Assembly (NCBI GenBank): GCA_045589215.1
Contig: JAZNOQ010000123.1
Span: forward strand, 1 to 21,861
Source of the DNA: JAZNOQ01 sp045589215
Lineage (GTDB): Bacteria; Bacillota; Clostridia; Oscillospirales; CAG-272
Direction of reading: 5' to 3'
DNA length: 21,861 nt
In this document: positions 15,033 through 21,861 of the stretch, piece by piece
How positions within the stretch are numbered: position 1 is the stretch's first letter
Layout: each line of letters opens with the position of its first letter
Notes under the pieces: generated by a model
The model's input: the letters and a program-made list of their open reading frames with translations, nothing else
Told to the model about the DNA's origin: nothing
The model's database searches: none
Made by a program: the position numbers and the translations under genes

Positions 15033-16540
15033 GCAAAACGGTCACGGTAAGATATGACGGCAGAGAGATCTCCGCCGCCATAGGACAGACACTGTCGGAA
15101 ATTACGAAGGGGGAAATGCCCTGCGGCGGTCACGGGAAATGCGGAAAATGCAAGGTGATCGCGCGCGGAGCGCTTTCTGCCTTGACCGACGCGGAGCGGA
15201 AGCAGCTCTCGGCGGAGGAGATCAAAGGCGGTGTGCGCCTTGCCTGCCTCGCTCGAGCGGAGGGGGACTGTACGGTCGATCCCCTTCGGAAAAAGGAAGC
15301 ATCGCAGATCGTGACGGACGGCACTCTGCCCGAGTTTTTGCTTGAGCCGACCTTTCAGCGTTACGGTGTTGCGATCGATATCGGTACGACCACGCTCGCG
15401 GCGCGCCTTTACGACGTCCGAGGCAGGGTGCTTGCAGAAGCGTCGGGACTGAACCCGCAGTCTACGTGGGGCGCGGACGTGATCTCCCGTATCGAGGCGG
15501 CTCTTTCGGGAAATGCCGATCGGCTTGCGGCGGCGATCTGCGGTGCGCTCGACCGTATGCTCACGGAGCTTGCGGGAATTGCAGGGGTGCGTGTCGAGGA
15601 GATAGACGGAGCGGTCGTGACGGGAAATACCGTGATGCTGTCGCTCCTTACACAGCAGTCGGTCGAGCCCCTTTCGCACGCACCCTTTATGGCAGAACGG
15701 CTGTTCGGGGAAACGCTAACGGCGGGCGAGCTTTCGCTTTCCGCATTGTCCCCTGATACCCCCGTGTATCTCCCCGCGTGCATTTCGGCGTTCGTCGGGG
15801 CGGACACCACCTGCGCGATCCTTGCGACCGAGCTTTCGGCAGGCGGTACGGCAATGCTTGCTGACATCGGCACGAACGGTGAAATGGCACTGTGGCACAA
15901 CGGAAAGCTCACCGTCTCTTCGACTGCCGCAGGCCCCGCCTTTGAGGGTGTCGGCATTTCAATGGGGATGCGCGGTGCTACCGGTGCGATCGACAAGGTG
16001 ACTGTCAAGGACGGAGCACTCCGAGCGCACGTGATCGGAGACGGCGCACCCGTCGGGATCTGCGGAAGCGGACTTGTCGATGCCGCCGCGTGTATGCTTG
16101 ACCTCGAGATCCTCGACGAAAGCGGCTTCCTTGAGGATGCGGAATATGCAGTCAAGGGACCCGTTACGCTGACGCAGAAGGATATCAGAATGCTTCAGCT
16201 TGCAAAAAGCGCGATCTGTGCGGGGCTACTGACTCTTCTTGACAGCGAAAAGCTGAAGGCTTCGGAGATCCCGATCTTTTATGTCGCGGGAGGCTTTGGA
16301 AATTACCTGAACGGTACGAGTGCCGCGCGGATCGGACTCCTTCCGATCTCTCTTGCGGAAAAGCTGTCGGCGGTCGGAAACGCCGCGCTTATGGGAGCTT
16401 CGATGCTTTTACTCGGTGCGGGGCTCAAGGAAAAGACCGAGCGTCTTTCAAAAACGGCAACCGTGCTTGATCTTTCTGCAAATCCCGTCTTTTCCGATGC
16501 TTATATGACGGGCATGATGCTTACAGAATGTGAGGGTTGA
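15029..16540 (+). CDS. RACE-type reductive activator of corrinoid proteins (2Fe-2S + ASKHA)
   Basis: 503 aa. The N-terminal plant-type 2Fe-2S domain has C32, C38, C41 in CGGHGKCGKC and C73. After a linker, an ASKHA-type ATPase domain (DUF4445) begins at about 112 with YGVAIDIGTTTLAARLYD and has DIGTNGE and CGSGLVDA phosphate-site motifs. These proteins (RamA-like in function, AcsV/Orf7 and O-demethylase activators in structure) use ATP and a low-potential electron to return inactive Co(II) corrinoid to Co(I). It overlaps the DUF2284 gene by 4 nt. Its presence in the cluster confirms that the corrinoid protein is a catalytic methyl carrier. Last gene of the unit, before the hairpin at 16598-16628. 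Confidence 0.92.
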   Translation: MSKTVTVRYDGREISAAIGQTLSEITKGEMPCGGHGKCGKCKVIARGALSALTDAERKQLSAEEIKGGVRLACLARAEGDCTVDPLRKKEASQIVTDGTLPEFLLEPTFQRYGVAIDIGTTTLAARLYDVRGRVLAEASGLNPQSTWGADVISRIEAALSGNADRLAAAICGALDRMLTELAGIAGVRVEEIDGAVVTGNTVMLSLLTQQSVEPLSHAPFMAERLFGETLTAGELSLSALSPDTPVYLPACISAFVGADTTCAILATELSAGGTAMLADIGTNGEMALWHNGKLTVSSTAAGPAFEGVGISMGMRGATGAIDKVTVKDGALRAHVIGDGAPVGICGSGLVDAAACMLDLEILDESGFLEDAEYAVKGPVTLTQKDIRMLQLAKSAICAGLLTLLDSEKLKASEIPIFYVAGGFGNYLNGTSAARIGLLPISLAEKLSAVGNAALMGASMLLLGAGLKEKTERLSKTATVLDLSANPVFSDAYMTGMMLTECEG

Positions 16541-16566
16541 ATATTTTAGGCTTTCAAAGCACAAAA

Positions 16567-16640
16567 TGACGGCGTTCGGCCGTCAAAACAAGTTCGAGGG
16601 CTGATTCACTTATTCAGTGAATCAGCCCCGTTCTTTGTTT
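16567..16640. terminator. Bidirectional terminator region between convergent genes
   Basis: A 13-bp stem GGGCTGATTCACT/AGTGAATCAGCCC (16598-16610/16616-16628) is followed on the plus strand by the T-rich TTCTTTGTTT and serves the RACE gene. A second 7-bp hairpin TGACGGC/GCCGTCA (16567-16573/16579-16585) is followed on the minus strand by TTTTG and would end the ferredoxin gene. Confidence 0.75.
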
Positions 16641-16643
16641 ATT

Positions 16644-17342
16644 TCAGTCAAGGATCCTTCCGTCCGTCGAGATCGTGACGACTCGCCAGGGAATAAACTT
16701 CCCGCTTGCCTGCAACGCGCGCTTTGCCGCGTTTTCGATCCCGCCGCAGCAGGGAACCTCCATACGGACGATCGTGACGCTCTTGATGTCATTGTGCGCA
16801 AGGATCGCCGTCAGCTTGTCGGCGTAATCGCCCTCGTCGAGCTTCGGACAGCCGATCAGGGTGATGTGATTATGGATGAATTCGTTGTGGAAATTTGCGT
16901 AGGCGTAGGCGGTGCAGTCTGCCGCGATGAGGAGCTTCGCTCCGTCAAAGTAGGGTGCGTTCACGGGAACGAGCTTGATCTGTACGGGCCACTGTGCAAG
17001 GCAGCTTACGGCGGGTGCGGCGGTGGGAACAGCGCAAGCGGTGTCGTCGCGCTTGATCTCTCTTGATGCCATCCCGGGGCATCCGCAGGGCAGGGGAGCT
17101 GCCTTCTTTTCTTTCGAAGCAAGGACAGCCTTTTCATCGTATGCGGGGGCTTCGCGCATTTCAAAGGTGATCGCGCCGACGGGGCAGGCGGGCAGACAGT
17201 CCCCGAGCCCGTCGCAGTAGTCCTCACGCGTGAGGTGCGCCTTACCGTTTACCATTTCGATCGCCCCTTCGTGGCAGGCGGCGGCGCAGGCACCGCATCC
17301 GTTACATTTATCCTCCTCGATTTTGATGATTTTTCGTATCAT
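16644..17342 (-). CDS. 4Fe-4S ferredoxin-domain protein
   Basis: 232 aa. The N-terminus holds a complete CxxCxxCxxxC cluster site (C13, C16, C19, C23) and a second, atypical one, CDGLGDCLPACP (C43, C49, C53), with three visible cysteines. The remaining 150 residues contain CGCPG, an aliphatic stretch KLLIAADCTAYAYANFHNEF, LIGCPKLD and VPCCGG, features of a family of redox proteins in anaerobes whose role is not known. GGAAAGGA lies 7 nt before the ATG. It is divergent from a Crp/Fnr regulator, an arrangement seen in clostridial redox or nitrosative-stress loci (often with hcp, absent here). Its C-terminal tail is duplicated as a remnant at 8062-8142. Confidence 0.85.
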   Translation of the reverse strand: MIRKIIKIEEDKCNGCGACAAACHEGAIEMVNGKAHLTREDYCDGLGDCLPACPVGAITFEMREAPAYDEKAVLASKEKKAAPLPCGCPGMASREIKRDDTACAVPTAAPAVSCLAQWPVQIKLVPVNAPYFDGAKLLIAADCTAYAYANFHNEFIHNHITLIGCPKLDEGDYADKLTAILAHNDIKSVTIVRMEVPCCGGIENAAKRALQASGKFIPWRVVTISTDGRILD

Positions 17343-17356
17343 AAGATATCCTTTCC

Positions 17357-17372
17357 GCCGCCGATCGGCGGC
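17357..17372. repeat. 16-bp perfect palindrome in the ferredoxin gene leader
   Basis: GCCGCCGATCGGCGGC is fully self-complementary and lies 15 nt upstream of the ferredoxin gene ATG, just before its ribosome binding site. It could be an operator or an mRNA hairpin that limits translation. Confidence 0.5.
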
Positions 17373-17428
17373 ACGTACGGCGTGAAGCAGAAAAAATGAA
17401 TTTGTAGAGAATAATTGCTTTACGCCTC

Positions 17429-17457
17429 TTGATTTTACATTGATATTATAGTATAAT
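17429..17457 (+). promoter_or_regulatory. Promoter of the Crp/Fnr regulator gene
   Basis: TTGATT (17429-17434) and TATAAT (17452-17457) have a 17-bp spacer, about 45 nt before the start codon. Confidence 0.72.
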
Positions 17458-17472
17458 AGCAGAAGAAAGTCT

Positions 17473-17486
17473 GTTGTTTTTACAAC
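17473..17486. promoter_or_regulatory. Crp/Fnr-type dyad operator candidate
   Basis: GTTGT-N4-ACAAC has the same half-site length and spacing as the FNR/CRP consensus (TTGAT-N4-ATCAA). It lies 16-29 bp after the -10 box of the Crp/Fnr gene, where binding would block elongation, so negative autoregulation is suggested. Confidence 0.5.
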
Positions 17487-17501
17487 GAAAAAGAGGTTTT
17501 T

Positions 17502-18167
17502 ATGAAAAAATTTATTCCACTCCTCAAAAAAACGCAGATGTTTGCAGGGGTGTCAGAGGACGAGATCGCCGCAATGCTCTCCTGTCTTGACGCACGAGAG
17601 CGCACCTATATGAAAGGCGAGCACGTCTTTCGTGCGGGCGAGCATATACGGGATATCGCGGTGCTTCTTTTCGGAGAGCTTCACGTTCAGAGAGACGATT
17701 ATTGGGGCAACCGCACGATCGTCAGCCGTGTCGCGCCGCTTGAGCTGTTCGGGGAGGCGTATATCGCGCCCGAAAGCGGTGCGCTTCACAATGACGTTGT
17801 GGCGACGGAGGACAGCACGGTCATTCTGTTCGACGTGAACCGCATCCTGACGGTCTGCTCCTCGGCTTGTCGCTTTCACTCGCTTGTGGTGGAAAATCTT
17901 TTTTATGCCATATCCGAAAAGAACCGCCGTCTTGTAGAGAAGATCGGGCATATTTCACGGCGCACGACGCGCGAGAAGCTGATCTCCTATCTGTCCGAGG
18001 AGGCGAAGCGGCAGGGAAGTGCCGCGTTTACGATCCCGTTCAGCCGTCAGGAGCTTGCCGATTATTTGTCGGTCGACCGAAGCGCGATGTCAAATGAGCT
18101 TTCGAAAATGCGCGACGAGGGGCTTCTCACGTTCGACCGAAATGCGTTCAGGCTGATCGAGGGCTGA
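17502..18167 (+). CDS. Crp/Fnr family transcriptional regulator
   Basis: 221 aa. The N-terminal 120 residues form a cyclic-nucleotide-binding-like beta-roll (KGEHVFRAGEHIRDIAVLLFGELHV, LFGEAYIA). The C-terminal winged helix (about 150-218) has FSRQELADYLSVDRSAMSNELSKMRDEGLL, a typical Crp/Fnr recognition helix. It lacks the N-terminal cysteine cluster of oxygen-sensing FNR, so it may sense haem, nitric oxide or a metabolite instead. AGAGG is upstream of the ATG. Divergent from the ferredoxin-like gene, its likely target, and possibly self-regulated through the dyad in its leader. Confidence 0.9.
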   Translation: MKKFIPLLKKTQMFAGVSEDEIAAMLSCLDARERTYMKGEHVFRAGEHIRDIAVLLFGELHVQRDDYWGNRTIVSRVAPLELFGEAYIAPESGALHNDVVATEDSTVILFDVNRILTVCSSACRFHSLVVENLFYAISEKNRRLVEKIGHISRRTTREKLISYLSEEAKRQGSAAFTIPFSRQELADYLSVDRSAMSNELSKMRDEGLLTFDRNAFRLIEG

Positions 18168-18204
18168 TCGAGACTACTATTACTGTACTGCGAGGAAGAT
18201 ATTT

Positions 18205-18690
18205 ATGGATACGCGGGATTTGAATTGCAATTTTTTTGATGAATTCAACGAGCTTGATAATTTATGTAGGGATATGTACGGTCAGTCCGCCGATAAAAAG
18301 CTCGGTGTTACCCTATACCTTGAGGATATGGATAAAAATACCTATCAAGGCAGCTTTCGTATTTCAGAGTGGGAGACAGATTACAAAAAGTTGAAGAGGA
18401 TGCGAAACATCAGAAACGAGTTGGCACACGGAAAAAGCTCTTTTTATTCCGATCTTTGTACACAGGAGGACGTCGATTTTCTTCGCTCCTTCCGTTCCCG
18501 TATTTTGAACCGAAGCGATCCGCTTGCCGAGTTACATCGGGAGATGAAAAGACAAAGAGAGGCTTCATATACACCTCCCTCGCGTGTTGAACGGCAGAAT
18601 GTGCATCGGTCTGCCCGCGGCGGATGTTTCGGAGCTGTCGCTATGTTTATTTTGCTGGCGGCCGCTGTCATCGCTTTTATATTCCTTTGA
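18205..18690 (+). CDS. Small membrane protein with HEPN-like RNxxAH motif
   Basis: 161 aa, no named family recognised with certainty. The N-terminal about 105 residues are predicted helical and charged and contain RNIRNELAHG with R70 and H75, the Rx4-6H pattern of HEPN domains (often RNases, but also seen in inactive or housekeeping proteins). A basic, proline-containing linker follows, then a C-terminal hydrophobic segment (about 142-161) that would anchor the protein with the soluble domain inside. GAGGAAG lies upstream of the ATG. It has no nucleotidyltransferase partner next to it, which weakens a toxin reading. Confidence 0.65.
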   Translation: MDTRDLNCNFFDEFNELDNLCRDMYGQSADKKLGVTLYLEDMDKNTYQGSFRISEWETDYKKLKRMRNIRNELAHGKSSFYSDLCTQEDVDFLRSFRSRILNRSDPLAELHREMKRQREASYTPPSRVERQNVHRSARGGCFGAVAMFILLAAAVIAFIFL

Positions 18691-18749
18691 CATATATTCG
18701 GGAGTCGAAAATTGGAAGAGCCGCTGCTCCGAAAATCCCGTGAAAGCAC

Positions 18750-18778
18750 TTTACAATATGCGAAAATTGTAGTATAAT
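18750..18778 (+). promoter_or_regulatory. Promoter of the LemA operon
   Basis: TTTACA (18750-18755) and TATAAT (18773-18778), spacer 17 bp. An inverted repeat TACAAT/ATTGTA (18752-18757/18766-18771) lies over the -35 and spacer and may be an operator. Confidence 0.7.
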
Positions 18779-18798
18779 GACCTTAGAGGGGGTGAAGT

Positions 18799-20406
18799 AT
18801 GAATTCGATGATCTATAATCCACAAGAGGAATACGACGGTAGCTTCAAAAGCCTTCACGCAAGCAACACGGAGAAGTTTTTCGATGCGCTCGTCTTGAAA
18901 TCGGGCGTTGACATCGAAGAAAACCGTAAGACGGTCAAGGAATACGACGCGTCACTCGAAAATCTGAAAAAGCTGAAGCGGAAGCTCAACCTTTGGCGCT
19001 TTCTTCGCGTTCTCATGATCATTACGCTGATCCTCATCCCGCTTGTGATCCTGAAGATCACGCCGAAGATCCGCGGGATGCGGAAGGAGATCGAGGAGGC
19101 GGATAAACGGACAGAGGAGCTGCTTTCTCTCGCACAGCGGCAGATGGCACCCCTCAACGCGCTCTTTACGGACGAGGACGCGCTTCGGATCATAGAAGAC
19201 ACGATCCCGTCTCTCTCCTTTGCACCCTGCTTTTCTGCAGAGCAGGAGATGAATATGACCGTGAATTTTGACTTTGACGGGCATAATAACAGAGAGATGT
19301 CGACGCTCGATCTTCTCGCGGGGCACTACAATGAAAATCCCTTCCTGTTTGAAAACAGGCTGATCCACGAGATGGGCGTTGAGGTCTACCACGGCTACAA
19401 AACGATACATTGGACCGAGCGATACCGCGGCAGTGACGGTAAGATGCACACGCGCACGCGGTCGCAGACGCTTCACGCGACGGTGACGAAGCCGAAGCCC
19501 TTCTACCGCACGCAGGTCCTGCTCCATTACTGCGCGCAGGGCGGCCCCGAGCTGTCCTTCACGCGCGACGCCTCTCGCCTGCATAAGAAGAGCGAGAAGG
19601 AGATCGATCGGTACGTCAAAAAGGGCGAAAAGAAGCTCAAGCGAATGACCGACGACGCGATAAAGGAAAATCGCGACTTCGTGAGTATGTCGAATTCGGA
19701 CTTCGAGGTGCTGTTCGATGCGCTCGACCGCACGAACGAGGTGCAGTTCAGATCCCTCTTCACGCCGCTCGCGCAAACGAATATGGTCGATCTGATCCGA
19801 TCGCAGACGGGATACGGCGATGACTTCCATTTTATCAAGAATAGGCGCACCAATCGGATCGTCACCGAGCACAGTCAGGGAAGGGAGCTTGTCCTTCGCT
19901 CAGGTGCGTATCCTTCGTATTCCTATGATCAGATACGGGAGAATTTCACGGGTAAGAACGCCGATTACTTTAAAGCGGTCTATTTTGATTTCGCGCCGCT
20001 CTGGGCGGTCCCGATCTATCAGGAAAGACCCGTGCATTCGCTCGATCCTCTTCCCGATTACGCGCAGATGTATTCGTATAAGGAGAGTGAGGCACTTGCG
20101 AACCGCATGCGCCCGTCAGAGGTCGTGCATCCCCGCACCAAGACGCGGGCGATCCTCAAGTCCTCCCTCGTTTCGTCGCGGGAGGGAATTGACGAGGTGG
20201 CACTCACCGCCTTCTCGTACGATATCATGAAGCGCGTGGATTTCGTTCCGATGCTCGGCGGAGACGGTCGCCTGCACAGCGTTCCCGTGCCGTGGGACGA
20301 TTACATCCCGCTTGAAGCAAATCACAATTTCTTCGTTGCCGCGTCTTCCCTCGCAGAGAACCGAAGCGTGACGGCACGGAGAAGTGAGCTTTGTATGTTC
20401 CGATGA
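18799..20406 (+). CDS. Membrane protein of unknown function, LemA partner
   Basis: 535 aa, family not recognised. A coiled, basic N-terminal segment (about 40-64) leads to one hydrophobic helix (about 66-87, LWRFLRVLMIITLILIPLVIL), then a charged helix and a large soluble domain. The soluble part has TERYRGSDGKMHTRTRSQ and a KPKPFYRTQVLLHY motif, and aromatic-rich stretches such as FDFAPLWAVPIYQERP. There is no signal peptide or lipobox. AGAGGGGG lies upstream of the ATG. It is 27 nt before a LemA gene with one promoter for both, and the TM-plus-coil layout is shared by the two, so a complex in the membrane is plausible. Confidence 0.7.
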   Translation: MNSMIYNPQEEYDGSFKSLHASNTEKFFDALVLKSGVDIEENRKTVKEYDASLENLKKLKRKLNLWRFLRVLMIITLILIPLVILKITPKIRGMRKEIEEADKRTEELLSLAQRQMAPLNALFTDEDALRIIEDTIPSLSFAPCFSAEQEMNMTVNFDFDGHNNREMSTLDLLAGHYNENPFLFENRLIHEMGVEVYHGYKTIHWTERYRGSDGKMHTRTRSQTLHATVTKPKPFYRTQVLLHYCAQGGPELSFTRDASRLHKKSEKEIDRYVKKGEKKLKRMTDDAIKENRDFVSMSNSDFEVLFDALDRTNEVQFRSLFTPLAQTNMVDLIRSQTGYGDDFHFIKNRRTNRIVTEHSQGRELVLRSGAYPSYSYDQIRENFTGKNADYFKAVYFDFAPLWAVPIYQERPVHSLDPLPDYAQMYSYKESEALANRMRPSEVVHPRTKTRAILKSSLVSSREGIDEVALTAFSYDIMKRVDFVPMLGGDGRLHSVPVPWDDYIPLEANHNFFVAASSLAENRSVTARRSELCMFR

Positions 20407-20433
20407 AACAAATACCGAAAAGGAGAAAAAGAA

Positions 20434-21102
20434 ATGGCAAATCAACTTGACGAACTGAACCCCGAGATCCGCGAGGAGGGTCTCGACACGAACGTGATCG
20501 TAAAGAAGCTGCCCGCAGAGGTCGGCATCGGCTCGAAGATCTTTGAGGTCCTTCTGTGGCTGTGCGGCATTCTGCCCGGTGTGATCTTCCTCTTTATGAA
20601 GATCAACGCACAGAAGCATTTCGATCAGCTTCAGCAGAAGATCCAGAGAAACGCCTCCCAGATCGACAACTATCTGGAGCAGCGTGTGGTCGTGCTGCAG
20701 AACTGCGCGCGCCTCCTTGACAAGGCGATCGATCTTGACAAGAGCACGTTTGAGAACATCGCGAAGTACAGATCGGGGAACGGCGGCGACTCCGATACCG
20801 CCCGCAACGAGCTTGGCGGACAGATCGATACGCTCTCGCGTGACATCAACATTGCGGTCGAGAATTATCCCGACCTCGCGGCGCACCGTGAGATCGCGGA
20901 TGCAATGCAGCAGAATATGTATCTCCAAAGAGAGATCACCGCGGCGCGGGAATTGTATAACGACACGATCAACGAATGGAACAGAGATATCTTCGCATGG
21001 CCCACGAAGAAGATCGTAGCGGCGAAGAACGGCTACACCACGCGTATCCCCTTCGTGGCTTCGAAGGAGATCAAGGAAAAGGCGAAGGGCGTGTTCTTTT
21101 GA
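20434..21102 (+). CDS. lemA: LemA family membrane protein
   Basis: 222 aa. One transmembrane helix (about 36-56) is followed by a long alpha-helical region with heptad character, including FDQLQQKIQRNASQIDNYLEQR and the family-typical YLQREITAARELYNDTINEWNRDIFAWPT near the end, which matches the conserved LemA C-terminal helix. LemA proteins are widespread with an N-out topology and unclear function. AAGGAG is 8 nt upstream of the ATG. Second gene of the operon with the 535-aa protein, ended by the terminator at 21135-21172. Confidence 0.88.
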   Translation: MANQLDELNPEIREEGLDTNVIVKKLPAEVGIGSKIFEVLLWLCGILPGVIFLFMKINAQKHFDQLQQKIQRNASQIDNYLEQRVVVLQNCARLLDKAIDLDKSTFENIAKYRSGNGGDSDTARNELGGQIDTLSRDINIAVENYPDLAAHREIADAMQQNMYLQREITAARELYNDTINEWNRDIFAWPTKKIVAAKNGYTTRIPFVASKEIKEKAKGVFF

Positions 21103-21134
21103 TCTCTCTCTGATGGGAAATAGAAAAAACAAAC

Positions 21135-21172
21135 GCAGGGACGGGGCGGTATGCTCTGTCCCCGCTTTTTTT
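21135..21172 (+). terminator. Terminator of the LemA operon
   Basis: GCAGGGACGGGGC pairs with GCTCTGTCCCCGC (21135-21147/21153-21165) with one mismatch and G-T pairs, followed by seven T. Confidence 0.8.
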
Positions 21173-21235
21173 GAAAGAGGAGGGAATCTAAGGAGAAAAA
21201 CAAAACCTTTTTTTGAACAATTTTCGGGAAAGCCC

Positions 21236-21264
21236 TTGACAAAGCACTCGGAATGTGTTAAAAT
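21236..21264 (+). promoter_or_regulatory. Strong promoter of the tRNA-Pro unit
   Basis: Consensus TTGACA (21236-21241) and TAAAAT (21259-21264) with a 17-bp spacer. Transcription would begin at about 21271, just before the truncated tRNA copy, and read to the intact tRNA 170 nt on. Confidence 0.8.
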
Positions 21265-21280
21265 ACTCGGGTACGAAATT

Positions 21281-21299
21281 GAGGTGTGGCTCAGCTTGG
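21281..21299 (+). repeat. Truncated copy of the tRNA-Pro 5' end
   Basis: GAGGTGTGGCTCAGCTTGG is identical over 19 nt to positions 2-20 of the intact tRNA-Pro (21442-21460), covering the acceptor 5' strand and D-arm. It then diverges. It lies at the spot where a promoter-proximal tRNA would normally begin. Confidence 0.8.
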
Positions 21300-21440
21300 G
21301 GACGTTTGCGAGCGCTGCCGATGGCAGAGTAAGCGAGCAAAAAGGAGTGGCCGCGGTCGAAATTTGGCGAACGAAAGCGAGCGGCAAATTTCGGGAACCG
21401 CAACAGGAAGAGCGCGTCTCGCGCCGCAAATTTCATACAT
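21300..21440. repeat. Inverted-repeat stretch between the two tRNA-Pro copies
   Basis: About 140 bp with no open reading frame worth calling. It contains a hairpin CTGCC/GGCAG (21315-21319/21323-21327) and a nested dyad, GCGGT/ACCGC (21353-21357/21397-21401) around GAAATTTG/CAAATTTC (21359-21366/21385-21392). A third CAAATTTC lies at 21427-21434. The structure resembles a small non-coding inserted element. Confidence 0.5.
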
Positions 21441-21517
<77 letters not shown>

Positions 21518-21521
21518 TTTT

Positions 21522-21556
21522 GGCTCTGAGAAGTGTTTCTCAGAGCCCTTTTCTTT
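21522..21556 (+). terminator. Terminator after tRNA-Pro
   Basis: A perfect 11-bp stem GGCTCTGAGAA/TTCTCAGAGCC (21522-21532/21537-21547) with loop GTGT, followed by CTTTTCTTT. Confidence 0.9.
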
Positions 21557-21586
21557 GGGTACAGCGATGCAATATCTGCATATCGA

Positions 21587-21618
21587 TAGAGAAAGCGGTG
21601 AGCCGAAGCCCACCGCTT
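21587..21618 (-). terminator. Terminator of the surface protein gene
   Basis: On the minus strand AAGCGGTG/CACCGCTT (21618-21611/21600-21593) with a TTCG tetraloop in the middle is followed by a short TCTC tract. It lies 43 nt after the stop at 21661. The weak T-run lowers confidence. Confidence 0.55.
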
Positions 21619-21660
21619 AGCGTTAGTCATATAATTCTTTTTGCTAATCTTGGTTATCGC

Positions 21661-21861
21661 TTATTTCTTTTTGAAGATCGCGAGGAAGTCTGCCCACGTT
21701 TTCTTCTTGATAACAAACCAGAAGAGAGCAAAGCCACCGATGCCGACTACGAGGGCAGAGCCGATCACGATTCCAACGATTGCGCCTGCGCCGAGTCCGT
21801 CCTTATCGTCGCTCGGATCATCGGGAGTGTTGGGAGTGGTACTCATCTGATATTCGCAAGT
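21661..21861 (-). CDS. C-terminal end of a membrane-anchored surface protein (partial)
   Basis: The frame stays open to the window edge, so this is the last 66 codons of a longer gene. An acidic, proline-rich linker (TTPNTPDDPSDDKDG) precedes a glycine-rich hydrophobic helix (AGAIVGIVIGSALVVGIGGF) and a lysine-rich tail (IKKKTWADFLAIFKKK). This is the usual C-terminal anchor of large secreted repeat or adhesin-like proteins in Clostridia that lack LPxTG. An internal ATG at 21846 has no ribosome binding site, which argues against a free 61-aa protein. Confidence 0.7.
   Translation of the reverse strand, partial: TCEYQMSTTPNTPDDPSDDKDGLGAGAIVGIVIGSALVVGIGGFALFWFVIKKKTWADFLAIFKKK

Noticed and set aside
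18151..18172. Tandem 11-bp GGCTGATCGAG at the Crp/Fnr stop
   Set aside because: A two-copy short duplication spanning the stop codon; too small to call a functional repeat.
20116..21429. 437-codon minus-strand frame over lemA and the intergenic region
   Set aside because: It crosses a terminator and the tRNA promoter, has no start signal, and lies opposite a well-supported LemA gene.
21661..21846. Complete 61-aa small membrane protein
   Set aside because: The frame is open beyond the ATG to the window edge and there is no ribosome binding site, so it is better read as the end of a larger protein.

Overview
The window looks like chromosome of an anaerobic, low-oxygen Bacillota (Clostridia), probably an uncultured gut or sediment relative of the Oscillospirales/Christensenellales. 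Reasons: sigma-A promoters with 17-bp spacers, strong AGGAGG-type ribosome binding sites, an electron-bifurcating-type Etf/2-hydroxyacid dehydrogenase operon, ferredoxins, corrinoid-dependent methyl transfer genes and a LemA protein. The genus cannot be fixed from the sequence.

Layout. 1-200: palindrome-rich intergenic repeat. 216-3598 (minus): three-gene operon etfB-etfA-glcD with its own promoter, matching the lctBCD layout of Acetobacterium woodii lactate oxidation. 3733-4497 (minus): AraC-type regulator, divergent from 4641-8011 (plus), a BNR_4-type beta-propeller protein and two Gfo/Idh/MocA oxidoreductases ended by a strong terminator (8016-8058). This looks like a small carbohydrate-use locus. 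8062-8142: apparent remnant of a ferredoxin gene tail.

8218-16540 (plus) is the most interesting part, a corrinoid-dependent methyltransferase cluster: an open frame joining an AraC regulator to a cobalamin-binding corrinoid protein (with a good internal ribosome binding site and ATG for the corrinoid part), four divergent uroporphyrinogen-decarboxylase-fold (MtaA/CmuA type) methyltransferases, a DUF2284 cysteine-rich protein and a RACE-type 2Fe-2S/ASKHA activator that would re-reduce Co(II) corrinoid. A likely reading is that one or more methyltransferases move methyl groups from unknown methylated substrates to the corrinoid protein and on to an acceptor. No MtrH/DHPS-type second methyltransferase is present in the window.

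16644-18167: a ferredoxin-like protein divergent from a Crp/Fnr regulator that has a dyad in its leader. 18205-18690: small membrane protein with an RNxxAH (HEPN-like) motif. 18799-21102: membrane protein of unknown function plus LemA. 21236-21556: promoter, truncated tRNA-Pro copy, inverted-repeat stretch and intact tRNA-Pro(CGG) with terminator. 21661-21861 (minus): C-terminal end of a membrane-anchored surface protein running off the window.
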